The notes beneath the pieces were generated by a model that worked only from the letters and a program-made list of their open reading frames with translations, was not told where the DNA came from and searched no databases. Shown here one piece after another: positions 15,807 through 25,182 of a stretch of DNA of 61,156 nucleotides (position 1 is its first letter; the number at the start of each line of letters is the position of its first letter). The DNA is from Pseudomonas gingeri (GTDB lineage: Bacteria; Pseudomonadota; Gammaproteobacteria; Pseudomonadales; Pseudomonadaceae), in NCBI RefSeq assembly GCF_013385425.1, contig NZ_JACAQA010000014.1:1-61156 (forward strand). Direction: 5' to 3'. Made by a program: the position numbers and the translations under genes.

Positions 15807-17261
15807 TCAGGACGCCGCGTCAGCCGCCTGAAGGCGCTCCCGCCGACGGGCATGGCGCGAGGTGAAAAACACCACCAGCAGCGCCAACCCAAAAAACGTC
15901 GCCGAACTGGTGGCGCCCACGGACAGCGCATGGCTCAAGGCAAACCGCGCCTGGGCGTCAGCATCCAGCCCCGCCGGAGCAGGCGACAAGCGCGCCGCCA
16001 TGCCGACAATCGCCACGATCACCGCCGTACCCAGCGAACCACCGACCTGATGCGCGACATTGACCAAGCCCGACGCGGCCCCGGCATTCTGCGGCTCCAC
16101 CCCGGCGATCCCGGCGCTGGTCAGCGGCACGAACGCCGCGCCGCAACCGATCCCGAGGATGATCAACGGCAGCATCAGATGTGGAAAATAGGCCACGTCC
16201 GAGCCCAGCCCGGTCAGCAATGCCATCCCCACCAGCGCCGTCGCCAGCCCGCAGAACAGCATCACCGCCGGACTCATGTGCCGCGCCAGCCATTTCACGC
16301 CATACACCGACATGGCGAACTGGGTCAGGGTCAGCGCCAGAAACGCCTCACCGGCCTTGAGCGCGGTGTAGCCCAGCACTTCCTGCACATACTGGATCAG
16401 GAAGAAGTAGGTCCCGACCATCCCGCCAACCAGCAGCATGCGGCTGACATAGGCGCCGGAGCGCTCGGCACTGGCGAACAGATGCAGCGGCATGATCGGT
16501 TGTTCGGCGCGCCGTTCAATCCAGACAAACAGGCTCAGCAGCACCAGGGCGCAGGCCAGCGCGCCGAGGGTCAGCGCATCATCCCAGCCCTGGGCTCCGG
16601 CCCGGACGAAACAGTAGACCAGCGCGCTCATGCCAAAGGTAACGGTCAACGCCCCCGCCAGATCGAAGTGACCGGTATGCCGTTCGGTTTCCTTCAGATA
16701 GCGCCAAGCCAGGGCCAGCAGCGCAATGCCCACCGGCAGGTTGATAAACATCACCCAACGCCAGGACAGCAGGTCAGTCAGCACCCCGCCAAGCACCAGC
16801 CCCAGCGCACCGCCACCACCGGACACGGCGGTGTAGAAGCTGATGGCCCGCAGACGCTGAGGCCCCGGCGGGAAGTAGGTCATCATCAGCGCCAGGGTCG
16901 AGGGCGCGAGAAATGCCGCGGCAATCCCCTGCACGCCCCGGGCGATCAACAGTTCATGGGCCGACTGGGCCAGGCCGCCCAGCAACGAGGCCAGGGTGAA
17001 CACCGTCACCGCCACCAGGAACACCCGGCGCCGGCCCAACAGATCGCCGGCCCGGGCGCCGAGCAGCATCATGCCGCCAAAAGCCAGGGTGTAGGCGTTC
17101 TGCACCCAGGTCAGGTCGGGAAGCGACAGGTCCAGGGCCTTCTGAATATGCGGCAAAGCGGTATAGAGCACAGTAACGTCGAGCACGATCATCAACTGGC
17201 AGGCCAGGATGATCAGCAGCAGTACGCCGGAACCGGGAATACGAGCGGAAGAAGACGCCAT
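15807..17261 (-). CDS. DHA2-family (EmrB/QacA-like) MFS efflux transporter
   Basis: A 484-residue inner-membrane protein with about 14 hydrophobic segments. The MFS signatures are visible: DVTVLYTALPHIQ in helix 1 (motif D1-like), GARAGDLLGRRRVF between helices 2 and 3 (motif A), and SGGGGALGLVLGGVLTDLLSWRW in helix 5 (motif C, antiporter type). Drug or metabolite export with proton exchange is expected; the substrate is not deducible. No periplasmic adaptor (EmrA) or regulator lies beside it. The region 15539-15806 upstream of magA and downstream of this gene holds only promoter-like sequence and no gene. Confidence 0.85.
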   Translation of the reverse strand: MASSSARIPGSGVLLLIILACQLMIVLDVTVLYTALPHIQKALDLSLPDLTWVQNAYTLAFGGMMLLGARAGDLLGRRRVFLVAVTVFTLASLLGGLAQSAHELLIARGVQGIAAAFLAPSTLALMMTYFPPGPQRLRAISFYTAVSGGGGALGLVLGGVLTDLLSWRWVMFINLPVGIALLALAWRYLKETERHTGHFDLAGALTVTFGMSALVYCFVRAGAQGWDDALTLGALACALVLLSLFVWIERRAEQPIMPLHLFASAERSGAYVSRMLLVGGMVGTYFFLIQYVQEVLGYTALKAGEAFLALTLTQFAMSVYGVKWLARHMSPAVMLFCGLATALVGMALLTGLGSDVAYFPHLMLPLIILGIGCGAAFVPLTSAGIAGVEPQNAGAASGLVNVAHQVGGSLGTAVIVAIVGMAARLSPAPAGLDADAQARFALSHALSVGATSSATFFGLALLVVFFTSRHARRRERLQAADAAS

Positions 17262-17534
17262 GGATCACAGCCTTATGGGTAGAAGCGCAGGAGAACATCG
17301 GAGGCGACGAGAGGGAGGTCCGTATCGATCATTCATCCTTGATCGATGAACTACTATAAAAGAGACAACTTTGTGCCGACTAGCAGGACAAACCGGGATA
17401 CCCCTCATCGAAAATCAGGATAATCATCCAGCACGGGTCAACACTTGACCCATGATTGCCAACCCCTCGCATTTGCCCCTAAACCCGCCGTCTGCTAGTG
17501 TCGCGCCCGTTCAACGCCTACCGAGATCGCCGCC
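17262..17534. other. Divergent promoter region between MFS gene and xseB
   Basis: Non-coding; must hold the promoters for the MFS gene (minus) and the xseB-ispA-dxs group (plus). The segment near 17339-17360 is AT-rich (gatgaactactataaaaga). No confident operator was recognised. Confidence 0.4.
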
Positions 17535-17777
17535 ATGGCCCGCAAAAAAGCTTCCCTGGACTTCGAGCAATCCCTTGCCGACCTGCAAACCCTGGTCGAA
17601 CGCCTGGAGAACGGCGAATTGTCGTTGGAAGACTCGCTGACCGCCTTCGAACAAGGCATCCGCCTGACCCGTGACTGCCAGGGCGCCCTGGCCCAGGCCG
17701 AGCAGAAGGTGCAGATCCTCCTCGAGCGCGACGGCGAGCTGGCCGAAGAGCCCTTCGACGCGGAACAAGCAGAATGA
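17535..17777 (+). CDS. xseB: Exodeoxyribonuclease VII small subunit
   Basis: An 80-residue protein with the XseB pattern: ASLDFEQSLADLQTLVERLENGELSLEDSLTAFEQGI forms the paired helices, followed by an acidic tail. With XseA (coded elsewhere) it forms exonuclease VII, which degrades single-stranded DNA in both directions. The stop overlaps the ispA start by four bases, the usual xseB-ispA-dxs order of gamma-proteobacteria. Confidence 0.95.
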   Translation: MARKKASLDFEQSLADLQTLVERLENGELSLEDSLTAFEQGIRLTRDCQGALAQAEQKVQILLERDGELAEEPFDAEQAE

Positions 17778-18661
17778 TCAAAGCTTATCAGGCCAGCAGC
17801 CAGGCCCGGGTCAACGCCGCACTCGATACCCTGTTCAGCGCCCCCAGTCCCGAACTCGCCCGTCTCTATGAAGCCATGCGCTACAGCGTGATGAATGGCG
17901 GCAAACGCGTCCGCCCGCTACTGGCCTACGCCGCCTGCGAAGCCCTCGGCGGCAAGCCGGAACAGGCCAACGGCGCGGCCTGCGCGGTGGAGCTGATCCA
18001 CGCCTACTCGCTGGTCCACGACGATTTGCCGGCCATGGACGACGACGACCTGCGTCGCGGCCAGCCGACTACCCACAAGGCCTTCGACGAAGCCTGCGCG
18101 ATCCTCGCCGGCGACGGTCTGCAAAGCCTGGCCTTCAGCGCCCTGCTCGACCCGGGCCTGAGCGACCTGAGCAGCGAGATCCGCCTGAGCATGGTCACCG
18201 CCCTGGCCCAGGCCGCCGGCCCGGCCGGCATGGTCGGAGGCCAGGCCATCGACCTCGGTGCGGTGGGTCTCAAGCTCGACCAGAAAGCCCTGGAAACCAT
18301 GCACCGGCACAAGACCGGCGCGCTGATCGAAGCCAGCGTCAAGCTCGGCGCCCTGGCCAGCGGCCTGGCGCAAAAAGACGAATTGCGCTCGCTGCAGACC
18401 TACGCCCAGGCCATCGGCCTGGCTTTCCAGGTGCAGGACGATATTCTCGACGTGGAAAGCGATACCGCCACCCTCGGCAAGCGCCAGGGTGCCGATATCG
18501 CCCGCGACAAGCCGACCTACCCGGCCCTGCTGGGCCTGGACGCGGCCAAGGCCTATGCCCTGGAACTGCGCGACCAGGCGCTGCACGCCCTGCGACCGTT
18601 TGACGCGTGCGCCGAGCCGTTGAGAGAGCTGGCCCGTTATATCGTCGAACGTCGCAGCTGA
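17774..18661 (+). CDS. ispA: Farnesyl diphosphate synthase (geranyltranstransferase)
   Basis: A 295-residue class I prenyltransferase. It joins dimethylallyl and isopentenyl diphosphates to geranyl and farnesyl diphosphate for quinones and undecaprenyl carriers. The first Asp-rich motif reads LVHDDLPAMDDDDLRRG and the second QVQDDILDVESD; GGKRVRPLL is also present. It sits between xseB and dxs, so precursor making and use are cotranscribed or close. Confidence 0.95.
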   Translation: MIKAYQASSQARVNAALDTLFSAPSPELARLYEAMRYSVMNGGKRVRPLLAYAACEALGGKPEQANGAACAVELIHAYSLVHDDLPAMDDDDLRRGQPTTHKAFDEACAILAGDGLQSLAFSALLDPGLSDLSSEIRLSMVTALAQAAGPAGMVGGQAIDLGAVGLKLDQKALETMHRHKTGALIEASVKLGALASGLAQKDELRSLQTYAQAIGLAFQVQDDILDVESDTATLGKRQGADIARDKPTYPALLGLDAAKAYALELRDQALHALRPFDACAEPLRELARYIVERRS

Positions 18662-18773
18662 GCCAAACGCCGCGCCCAAGGCCGCATATCGGCCAACTTC
18701 GACGCTCCGCGTGGGCAGCGTGCGATGCATCAGGTAAACTGCCGCCTCTTCTATACCTATAACGATTCGCCTG

Positions 18774-20672
18774 ATGCCCACGACGTTCCATGAGATTCCC
18801 CGCAAGCGCCCGACCACGCCCCTGCTGGACCGTGCCGACACGCCGGCCGGCCTGCGCCGGTTAGGTGAAGCCGAGCTGGAAACCCTGGCCGATGAACTGC
18901 GCCTGGAATTGCTCTATTCGGTCGGCCAGACCGGCGGGCACTTCGGTGCCGGCCTCGGCGTGATCGAACTGACCATCGCGTTGCACTATGTCTTCGACAC
19001 CCCGGACGACCGACTGGTGTGGGACGTGGGTCATCAGGCGTATCCGCACAAGATCCTCACCGGTCGGCGCGAGCGCATGCACACCCTGCGTCAGAAAGGC
19101 GGCCTGGCCGCCTTTCCGCGCCGCTCGGAGAGCGAGTACGACACCTTTGGCGTCGGTCACTCCAGCACCTCCATCAGCGCCGCCCTGGGCATGGCCATCG
19201 CCGCTCGCCTGCAGAACAGTGATCGCAAGGCCATCGCCGTGATCGGTGATGGCGCGCTGACCGCCGGCATGGCCTTCGAGGCGCTGAACCACGCGCCGGA
19301 AGTCGACGCCAATATGCTGGTGATCCTCAACGACAACGACATGTCGATTTCGCGCAATGTCGGTGGTCTGTCGAACTACCTGGCGAAGATTCTCTCCAGC
19401 CGCACCTACGCGAGCATGCGAGAAGGCAGCAAGAAAGTGCTGTCGCGCCTGCCCGGTGCCTGGGAAATCGCCCGTCGTACCGAAGAATACGCCAAGGGCA
19501 TGCTGGTCCCCGGCACCCTGTTCGAAGAGCTGGGCTGGAACTATATCGGCCCGATCGACGGCCATGACCTGCCGACCCTGATCGCCACCCTGCGCAATAT
19601 GCGTGACCTCAAGGGCCCGCAGTTCCTGCATGTGGTGACCAAGAAGGGCAAGGGTTTCGCCCCGGCGGAAGTCGACCCGATCGGTTACCACGCGATCACC
19701 AAGCTCGAACCCCTGGACGCCCCGGCCGCCGCGCCGAAGAAGGCCAGCGGACCGAAATACTCCGGCGTGTTTGGCGAATGGCTGTGCGACATGGCCGCCG
19801 CCGACCCGCGCCTGGTGGGCATTACCCCGGCGATGAAGGAAGGCTCGGACCTCGTGGCCTTCAGCGAGCGTTTCCCGCTGCGCTACTTCGACGTGGCGAT
19901 TGCCGAGCAGCATGCGGTAACTTTCGCCGCCGGCATGGCCTGCGAAGGCGCCAAGCCGGTGGTGGCGATCTACTCGACCTTCCTGCAACGCGGTTACGAC
20001 CAGTTGGTGCATGACGTCGCGGTGCAGAACCTCGACGTGCTGTTCGCCATCGACCGCGCCGGGTTGGTGGGCGAAGACGGCCCGACCCACGCCGGCAGTT
20101 TCGACCTGTCGTACCTGCGCTGTATCCCCGGCATGCTGGTGATGACGCCGAGTGACGAGAACGAACTGCGCAAGATGCTGAGCACCGGACATCTTTACAA
20201 CGGTCCGGCGGCAGTGCGTTACCCGCGTGGTACTGGGCCGAATGCGACCATCGAGAAAGACCTGGAACCGATCGAGATCGGCAAGGGTGTGGTTCGCCGT
20301 CGGGGCAGCAAAGTGGCCTTGCTGGTGTTTGGCGTGCAGTTGACCGAAGCCCTGATCGTCGCCGAGAAGCTCGACGCGACCGTGGTCGACATGCGTTTCG
20401 TCAAACCCCTGGATGAAGCCCTGGTACGCGAGATGGCCGGCAGCCATGAGCTACTGGTGACCATCGAGGAAAACGCCATCATGGGCGGTGCCGGCGCGGC
20501 GGTCAGCGAGTTCCTGGCGCGTGACAACCTGCTCAAGCCGATCCTGCACCTGGGTCTGCCGGATGCGTACGTCGAGCATGCGAAGCCGGCGCAGATGCTG
20601 GCGGAGTGCGGGTTGGATGTGGCGGGGATCGACGCATCGGTCAGCGAACGCATGCAGCTTTTGAATCTTTGA
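18774..20672 (+). CDS. dxs: 1-deoxy-D-xylulose-5-phosphate synthase
   Basis: A 632-residue thiamine diphosphate enzyme that condenses pyruvate and glyceraldehyde 3-phosphate, the first step of the MEP isoprenoid pathway; the product also feeds thiamine and pyridoxal synthesis. Visible motifs: VWDVGHQAYPHKILTGR, the ThDP site GDGALTAGMAFEALN...NDNDMSIS, and IAEQHAVTFAAGMA in the pyrimidine-binding half. The start MPTTFHEIPRKRP matches the Pseudomonas N-terminus. A 112-bp gap from ispA could carry its own promoter. Confidence 0.96.
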   Translation: MPTTFHEIPRKRPTTPLLDRADTPAGLRRLGEAELETLADELRLELLYSVGQTGGHFGAGLGVIELTIALHYVFDTPDDRLVWDVGHQAYPHKILTGRRERMHTLRQKGGLAAFPRRSESEYDTFGVGHSSTSISAALGMAIAARLQNSDRKAIAVIGDGALTAGMAFEALNHAPEVDANMLVILNDNDMSISRNVGGLSNYLAKILSSRTYASMREGSKKVLSRLPGAWEIARRTEEYAKGMLVPGTLFEELGWNYIGPIDGHDLPTLIATLRNMRDLKGPQFLHVVTKKGKGFAPAEVDPIGYHAITKLEPLDAPAAAPKKASGPKYSGVFGEWLCDMAAADPRLVGITPAMKEGSDLVAFSERFPLRYFDVAIAEQHAVTFAAGMACEGAKPVVAIYSTFLQRGYDQLVHDVAVQNLDVLFAIDRAGLVGEDGPTHAGSFDLSYLRCIPGMLVMTPSDENELRKMLSTGHLYNGPAAVRYPRGTGPNATIEKDLEPIEIGKGVVRRRGSKVALLVFGVQLTEALIVAEKLDATVVDMRFVKPLDEALVREMAGSHELLVTIEENAIMGGAGAAVSEFLARDNLLKPILHLGLPDAYVEHAKPAQMLAECGLDVAGIDASVSERMQLLNL

Positions 20673-20676
20673 CTCA

Positions 20677-20705
20677 TACCCAGCGAGAGCCTGCCTCGCT
20701 GGGTA
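20677..20705 (+). terminator. Hairpin after dxs
   Basis: Perfect 11-bp arms tacccagcgag (20677-20687) and ctcgctgggta (20695-20705), starting 5 bp after the dxs stop. There is no strong T-run, so termination efficiency is uncertain. It separates dxs from the convergent lipoprotein gene. Confidence 0.6.
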
Positions 20706-20722
20706 CAGGTCTCAAACCAACG

Positions 20723-21079
20723 TCAGTTATTGCGCTTCATCGGGCCGTCCGAGTTGAGATAGCCCGCGCGAATGGCGTCCCCGCAAGTGGAAAAACCATA
20801 GGCATTGACGAAGCCCGTTGACGTGAAGCCGACATAGAGCGGTTGGCGCTTGCCACTTTCATTTTGCAGGTCGTAGTCAAGGCATTGCGCGGTTCCACCC
20901 CGAATAGCCGTGATCTGCGAGGGGTTTTGTATTGCCAGCATGTCTTGTTTGCTGACGGTACTACCTTGGGCTGCCTTGCTCGTAACCGGATGATCGCCGA
21001 AGTCGAGCAACGTCGAGATACCGCCTAAACAACCACTGAGTGTCAATATCGCAGCCACTCCCGCCAATATCAGACGCAT
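20723..21079 (-). CDS. Small lipoprotein, hypothetical
   Basis: Start set at ATG 21079, preceded by GGAGGG at good spacing; an upstream in-frame ATG at 21103 is less likely. The 118-residue protein has a lipoprotein signal ending LTLSGC, so it is lipidated on Cys. The mature part has two cysteines (AQCLDYDL and FSTCGDAIRAG) that could pair. It stands alone between convergent dxs and the riboflavin-region genes. I do not recognise the family. Confidence 0.7.
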   Translation of the reverse strand: MRLILAGVAAILTLSGCLGGISTLLDFGDHPVTSKAAQGSTVSKQDMLAIQNPSQITAIRGGTAQCLDYDLQNESGKRQPLYVGFTSTGFVNAYGFSTCGDAIRAGYLNSDGPMKRNN

Positions 21080-21271
21080 GCTTTCCCTCCTGATCAAACT
21101 CAATGACTGTCTGCATGCAAACAGAGCTCAAGGCTTGAGCAGAAGAATTTTAGGGAAACCTTCTCAAAGCGTATTGACGGACGCCTCTGAGTATCAAGTA
21201 GGAGTATTGGCAGAAGAGCGGCTGATGTGTGCCTGCCAATGGCTCGAGAGCAGCCACCCGCCAGCGAAGCA

Positions 21272-21691
21272 TCAGCCGAGTTGGCGCGGAATGCGATAGA
21301 GGTAGAACAGCACCACGCTGGATAACACCAGCAACATCAATGGGACTGCTTCCAGCCCGACGAACACCGCCAGGGTGCCGATCCAGGTCGGCAAGGCGGC
21401 CACCACCAGGGCTTTGCGCCGCACGCTGGCCAGCTCGATCCAGGCCGCGGGCTCTTGCGGGCTATCCAGCGCCGCCTGCGTCGCGATCAACGAGCGCTTG
21501 TAAGCCCCGAAAAACCGCAAGCTGACAAACATCGACGCAACGCCGGCAATGAAAAACGGCATCGCCAGCACTGGCAGCAAGGGATCGGCCTGACCAAAAA
21601 GCCAGTTGGCGACAAACAGCGGCAACACACTCAGCACCAGCTGTTTCCACCAGCCCACCGACAGCCGACGCTTCACCTGACCACGGGTCAC
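21272..21691 (-). CDS. Conserved membrane protein next to ribA
   Basis: A 139-residue protein with about four hydrophobic segments (LVLSVLPLFVANWLFG, LPVLAMPFFIAGVASMFV, ALVVAALPTWIGTLAVFVGLEAV, LMLLVLSSVVLFYLY). It begins with GTG overlapping the ribA stop as GTGA, so it is translationally coupled to ribA. The equivalent position in P. aeruginosa (near PA4046) also holds a hypothetical membrane protein. No function known; link to flavin metabolism is only positional. Confidence 0.7.
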   Translation of the reverse strand: MTRGQVKRRLSVGWWKQLVLSVLPLFVANWLFGQADPLLPVLAMPFFIAGVASMFVSLRFFGAYKRSLIATQAALDSPQEPAAWIELASVRRKALVVAALPTWIGTLAVFVGLEAVPLMLLVLSSVVLFYLYRIPRQLG

Positions 21692-22305
21692 GCCGGGTCG
21701 GCCTCGCTCTGGTGCTCGTTGCCCATCATATGGCCAAGCTTGCCGGCCTTGGTCGCCAGGTAGAGTTTGTTGTGCGGGTTCTGTCCGGTCTGCAGCGGCA
21801 CGCGCTCGGCCACGGTGATGCCCATCTCGGTCAAGGCCTTGACCTTGCGCGGATTGTTGGTCATCAGGCGCAGGGACTTGATGCCCAGGTGTTCGAGCAT
21901 CGGCCGACAGATGGAATAGTCACGCTGGTCGGCGGCAAAGCCCAGGCGCTCGTTGGCCTCGACCGTGTCGGCGCCACCGTCCTGCAACTCATAGGCACGG
22001 ATCTTGTTCATCAGGCCGATGCCGCGTCCTTCCTGGCGCAGGTAGAGCAAGACGCCACGACCTTCGAGGGCAATGGCCCGCAGGGCCGCCTCCAGCTGGG
22101 ACCCGCAATCGCAGCGCTGGCTGAACAAGGCATCGCCGGTCAGGCATTCGGAATGCACACGGCCAAGAACCGGTGCGCCATCCGCCACATCCCCGAGGGT
22201 CAGCACGACGTGTTCACGACCGGTGGCTTCTTCGAGAAAGCCATTCATGGTGAAGGTCGCAAAGGGGGTTGGCAGTTTGGAAGCAGCGACGAAAACGACG
22301 GGCAC
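21688..22305 (-). CDS. ribA: GTP cyclohydrolase II
   Basis: Opens the imidazole ring of GTP, the first committed step of riboflavin synthesis. Start set at GTG 22305 (MPVVFVAASKLPTPF), with CAGGAG six bases upstream; ATG 22353 would add 16 unlikely residues. The zinc ligands are intact in HSECLTGDALFSQRCDCG, and LYLRQEGRGIGL forms the GTP-binding loop. This complete enzyme explains how the RibBA protein at 25747 can afford a degenerate cyclohydrolase half. Confidence 0.95.
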   Translation of the reverse strand: MPVVFVAASKLPTPFATFTMNGFLEEATGREHVVLTLGDVADGAPVLGRVHSECLTGDALFSQRCDCGSQLEAALRAIALEGRGVLLYLRQEGRGIGLMNKIRAYELQDGGADTVEANERLGFAADQRDYSICRPMLEHLGIKSLRLMTNNPRKVKALTEMGITVAERVPLQTGQNPHNKLYLATKAGKLGHMMGNEHQSEADPA

Positions 22306-22404
22306 CGTGTGCTCCTGATCAGTATGAGGACTGGAAATTCGCAGAGGTCGCATTGTAACAGTAGGTTCCTACAGACGCTTAGGCTGAATTGTCCATGATA
22401 ACTA

Positions 22405-23187
22405 TCAATAAGTTTGATTCGTCGGCACCGGCGCCGGCAGGGTGTCAAACGGATAAGGTTGCGTCCAGTGCTTGAAAATGGCCCGTAACTCGCCACTTTT
22501 GACCAGTTCTTCCATACGCTGATCATACAGGGCCATCAGTGCACGCCCCCGCGCATTGTCGGCAAACCCCAGGTACAGCGGCAGGTCGAGCAAATGGCTG
22601 CTCCGGAACATTTCAGGGTGCGCGGCATGTCCCAGTACCTCGTTCACCTCGGACAACGCATCGATGTAATAGTCGGCACGACTGTGGGCCAGCATCGACA
22701 AGACACCGTCACGCCGCACGATTTCGTTGTAATGGCGGACGTTGGGCAGGTAATCCTGGTATTTGTAGCCGCGCATCCAGGCCAGACGATAAACACCCAG
22801 GGTTTCCAGGCTCGGCTGCGGGTTGCTCGCCAGCCCCAGGGCATAGAGATGATCGACGTCGAAATGCCAGCGCGGATAAAGAGCGCCCTTCACCTCGCGC
22901 CGATAAGCCGCGACCCAGGCGTCCGCCTCCCCCCGCTGCACCAGTCCGATGGCCCGAACGTAGGGCTCGGTACTGATCAGCACCTTGACGCCCTTGGGCT
23001 CGAAGATCTCGCGCATGATATCCCAGGCCATGCCACGTCCGTCGGCGCCGGTGTAATCGACCCACTCCTCACTGGCAAGGTGGATCACACCGGGCAGAGA
23101 GGTTTCCTCACGAGCCTGAACGACATTGCCTACAACGCCACCCGCCCACAGACAGAGCAGCACGACCCACAACCGACAGCCAGACAT
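22405..23187 (-). CDS. Periplasmic solute-binding protein (SBP_bac_3-like)
   Basis: Start set at ATG 23187, eleven bases past the pgpA stop; GAGGA lies upstream. The 260-residue protein has a signal peptide (MSGCRLWVVLLCLWAGGVVGNVVQA) and the type 2 periplasmic binding fold of the amino-acid family (WVDYTGADGRGMAWDIMREIFEPKGVKV near the N-terminus; YYIDALSEVNEVL and a C-terminal ELRAIFKHW). No ABC permease or ATPase adjoins it, so it may be an orphan sensor or supply a transporter elsewhere. The ligand is unknown. Confidence 0.75.
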   Translation of the reverse strand: MSGCRLWVVLLCLWAGGVVGNVVQAREETSLPGVIHLASEEWVDYTGADGRGMAWDIMREIFEPKGVKVLISTEPYVRAIGLVQRGEADAWVAAYRREVKGALYPRWHFDVDHLYALGLASNPQPSLETLGVYRLAWMRGYKYQDYLPNVRHYNEIVRRDGVLSMLAHSRADYYIDALSEVNEVLGHAAHPEMFRSSHLLDLPLYLGFADNARGRALMALYDQRMEELVKSGELRAIFKHWTQPYPFDTLPAPVPTNQTY

Positions 23188-23197
23188 GCCTGAATCC

Positions 23198-23701
23198 TCA
23201 GCTAAAGAGGTGCACCAGCCCTTGCATGGCCAACCAGGCAAAAACCCCGGCCAGGACGTCGTCGAGCATGATGCCGACACCGCCATGGACATGCCGGTCG
23301 ATCCAGCGGATCGGCCAGGGCTTGAGGATGTCGAAAAAGCGGAACAGCGCAAAACCCGCCAGCAACCAGTACCAACCGTCCGGCACCAGCCAGAGGGTGA
23401 TCCACATCCCGACCATCTCGTCCCAGACGATGCCTTCGTGGTCGTGTACCCGCAGATCGTTGGCGACCTTCCCGCACAGCCAGAAGCCGAACAGCATGGT
23501 GACGCCAAGCATCAGCCAGTAGCCCCAGTCGGGCAACATCTGCCATAACGGTATAAAGGGTAGCGCAACCAGCGAGCCCCAGGTGCCCGGCGCCTTGGGC
23601 AAGGTCCCGGAACCGAAGCCGAAAGCGAGGAAATGCCAGGGATTGCGCCACACCGACGGCGGCACGAACTCGGCCGGGACCTGCTTGGGATGATCTGTCA
23701 C
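23198..23701 (-). CDS. pgpA: Phosphatidylglycerophosphatase A
   Basis: Removes phosphate from phosphatidylglycerophosphate to give phosphatidylglycerol. The 167-residue membrane protein shows the PgpA pattern: FGFGSGTLPKAPGTWGSL near the start, the acidic HDHEGIVWDEMVGMW and the C-terminal GGVGIMLDDVLAG. The first bases overlap the thiL stop by four. It belongs to the nrdR-to-pgpA operon found in many gamma-proteobacteria. Confidence 0.93.
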   Translation of the reverse strand: MTDHPKQVPAEFVPPSVWRNPWHFLAFGFGSGTLPKAPGTWGSLVALPFIPLWQMLPDWGYWLMLGVTMLFGFWLCGKVANDLRVHDHEGIVWDEMVGMWITLWLVPDGWYWLLAGFALFRFFDILKPWPIRWIDRHVHGGVGIMLDDVLAGVFAWLAMQGLVHLFS

Positions 23702-24663
23702 GGTGTCTCCGGAAAATGTTGGTAGCCCCGGCGTGCCGGCGTGATGTCGTGGCCGACGGCATCCACCAGGACCACGCCCTGCCCGGCCAGCACCTGCCCG
23801 ATCACCCGGACCGATGGCTGCGCGGCCAGCAACCCGGGCAACTCGGCGGCTGGCAGGGTGAAGGCCAATACGTAGTCATCGCCACCGCTGAGGGCCGCCT
23901 CGCGGGCGCCGTCCAGGCCGAGAAAGGCCAGCAGCGCCGAAGACAACGGCAAGGCCTCGCGCTCCACCTGCAATCTGACGGAGGATGCTGCCGCGATATG
24001 TCCGCAATCGGCCAATAGACCGTCGGAGATATCCAGCGCCGAGGTCGCCCTGTTGCGCAAAAACTGACCCAACGCCAGTTGCGGCTTGGGCGACCAGTAG
24101 TGATCCAACAGCGGCTCGGCAATCGCCGGCTCCGCCGTACGCTGCCCCAGTACCAGCGGCAAGGCGCCCGCCGCATTGCCCAGCTCGCCGCCGACACACA
24201 GCAGGTCGCCGACCTGTGCACCGCTGCGGGTCAGCGCCTGGCCCGTCGGCACACGGCCGAATACCGTCAGCGTCAGGCACAGCGGCCCACGGGTGGTGTC
24301 GCCGCCCACCAGGCGCAAGTCGCAGTGTTGCGCCATCAGGTTCAAACCACGGGCAAAGCCTTGCAGCCAACCGGCATCGTTGTGCGGTAAGGTCAGGGCA
24401 AGGGTAAAGGCCAGGGGCGTGGCGCCCATGGCGGCCAGGTCACTGGCGGCAACAGCCAGCGCGCGCTGGCCGAGCAGGAAAGGGTCGCAGGGATCGGCGA
24501 AATGCACACCGGCCACCAGGGTGTCGGTGGAAATCGCCAGTTGCTCCCCGGCGGGGACGCTCAGCAGGGCGCAGTCGTCGCCGATGCCCAGGGCAACACC
24601 CTCGCCGGCCTGCGCACAGGGCGCGGCGGCGAAGAAATTGCGGATCAGCTCGAACTCGCCCAT
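23698..24663 (-). CDS. thiL: Thiamine-monophosphate kinase
   Basis: Phosphorylates thiamine monophosphate to thiamine diphosphate, the cofactor of Dxs coded nearby. The 321-residue protein begins MGEFELIRNFFAAAP and has the PurM-type motifs GIGDDCALLSVPAGEQLAISTDTLVAGVHF, VGGDTTRGPL and ALDISDGLLADCGHIA. It lies 18 bp after nusB and overlaps pgpA by four bases, as in many Pseudomonas. Confidence 0.95.
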   Translation of the reverse strand: MGEFELIRNFFAAAPCAQAGEGVALGIGDDCALLSVPAGEQLAISTDTLVAGVHFADPCDPFLLGQRALAVAASDLAAMGATPLAFTLALTLPHNDAGWLQGFARGLNLMAQHCDLRLVGGDTTRGPLCLTLTVFGRVPTGQALTRSGAQVGDLLCVGGELGNAAGALPLVLGQRTAEPAIAEPLLDHYWSPKPQLALGQFLRNRATSALDISDGLLADCGHIAAASSVRLQVEREALPLSSALLAFLGLDGAREAALSGGDDYVLAFTLPAAELPGLLAAQPSVRVIGQVLAGQGVVLVDAVGHDITPARRGYQHFPETP

Positions 24664-24681
24664 GCACAGGTCAAGCGCGGA

Positions 24682-25182
24682 TCAGCGCTTGAACGCCTTC
24701 ACTTCAGCTTCACGCAGGCGCGGCGCCAGTTTGTCGAGCACGCCGTTGACGAACTTGTGACCGTCGGTGGAACCGTAGACCTTGGCCAGTTCGATCCCTT
24801 CGTTGATCACCACGCGGTAGGGCACGTCGACGCGCTTGAGCAGTTCCCAGGTAGACAGGCGCAATACCGCCAGCTCAACCGGATCCAGTTCTTCGATCTC
24901 GATATCCAGGCACGGCTTGAGAACGGTGTCGATCTCGCTCTTGAACTGCGGAACGCCGTGGAGGATTTCACGGAAGTAGGCGCCATCGACGTCGCTGAAA
25001 TCGTTGTCGACCCGGAACTGCGCTTCGATCTCGTTCAGCGACTGCTTGGCCATGTGCCACTGGTACAGGGCCTGGGTCGCGAGCTGACGGGCTTCGCGAC
25101 GCTTGACGCTTTTGGAAGGCTTGCCGGCGCCTTCAGGCTTCGGATCGCGCGGGTTGAAACGATCGCTTTCGTCGCTAATCAC
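24682..25182 (-). CDS. nusB: Transcription antitermination factor NusB
   Basis: Binds boxA RNA together with S10 (NusE) during rRNA antitermination. The 166-residue protein has a charged N-terminal extension and then the all-helical NusB core: RREARQLATQALYQWHM, ELLKRVDVPYRVVINEGIELAKVYGSTDGHKFVNGVLDKL. The start overlaps the ribH stop by four bases. Confidence 0.95.
   Translation of the reverse strand: MISDESDRFNPRDPKPEGAGKPSKSVKRREARQLATQALYQWHMAKQSLNEIEAQFRVDNDFSDVDGAYFREILHGVPQFKSEIDTVLKPCLDIEIEELDPVELAVLRLSTWELLKRVDVPYRVVINEGIELAKVYGSTDGHKFVNGVLDKLAPRLREAEVKAFKR

Noticed and set aside
22405..23508. Extended 367-residue frame for the solute-binding protein
   Set aside because: The first 107 residues are antiparallel-frame noise over pgpA; the signal peptide and ribosome site place the start at 23187.
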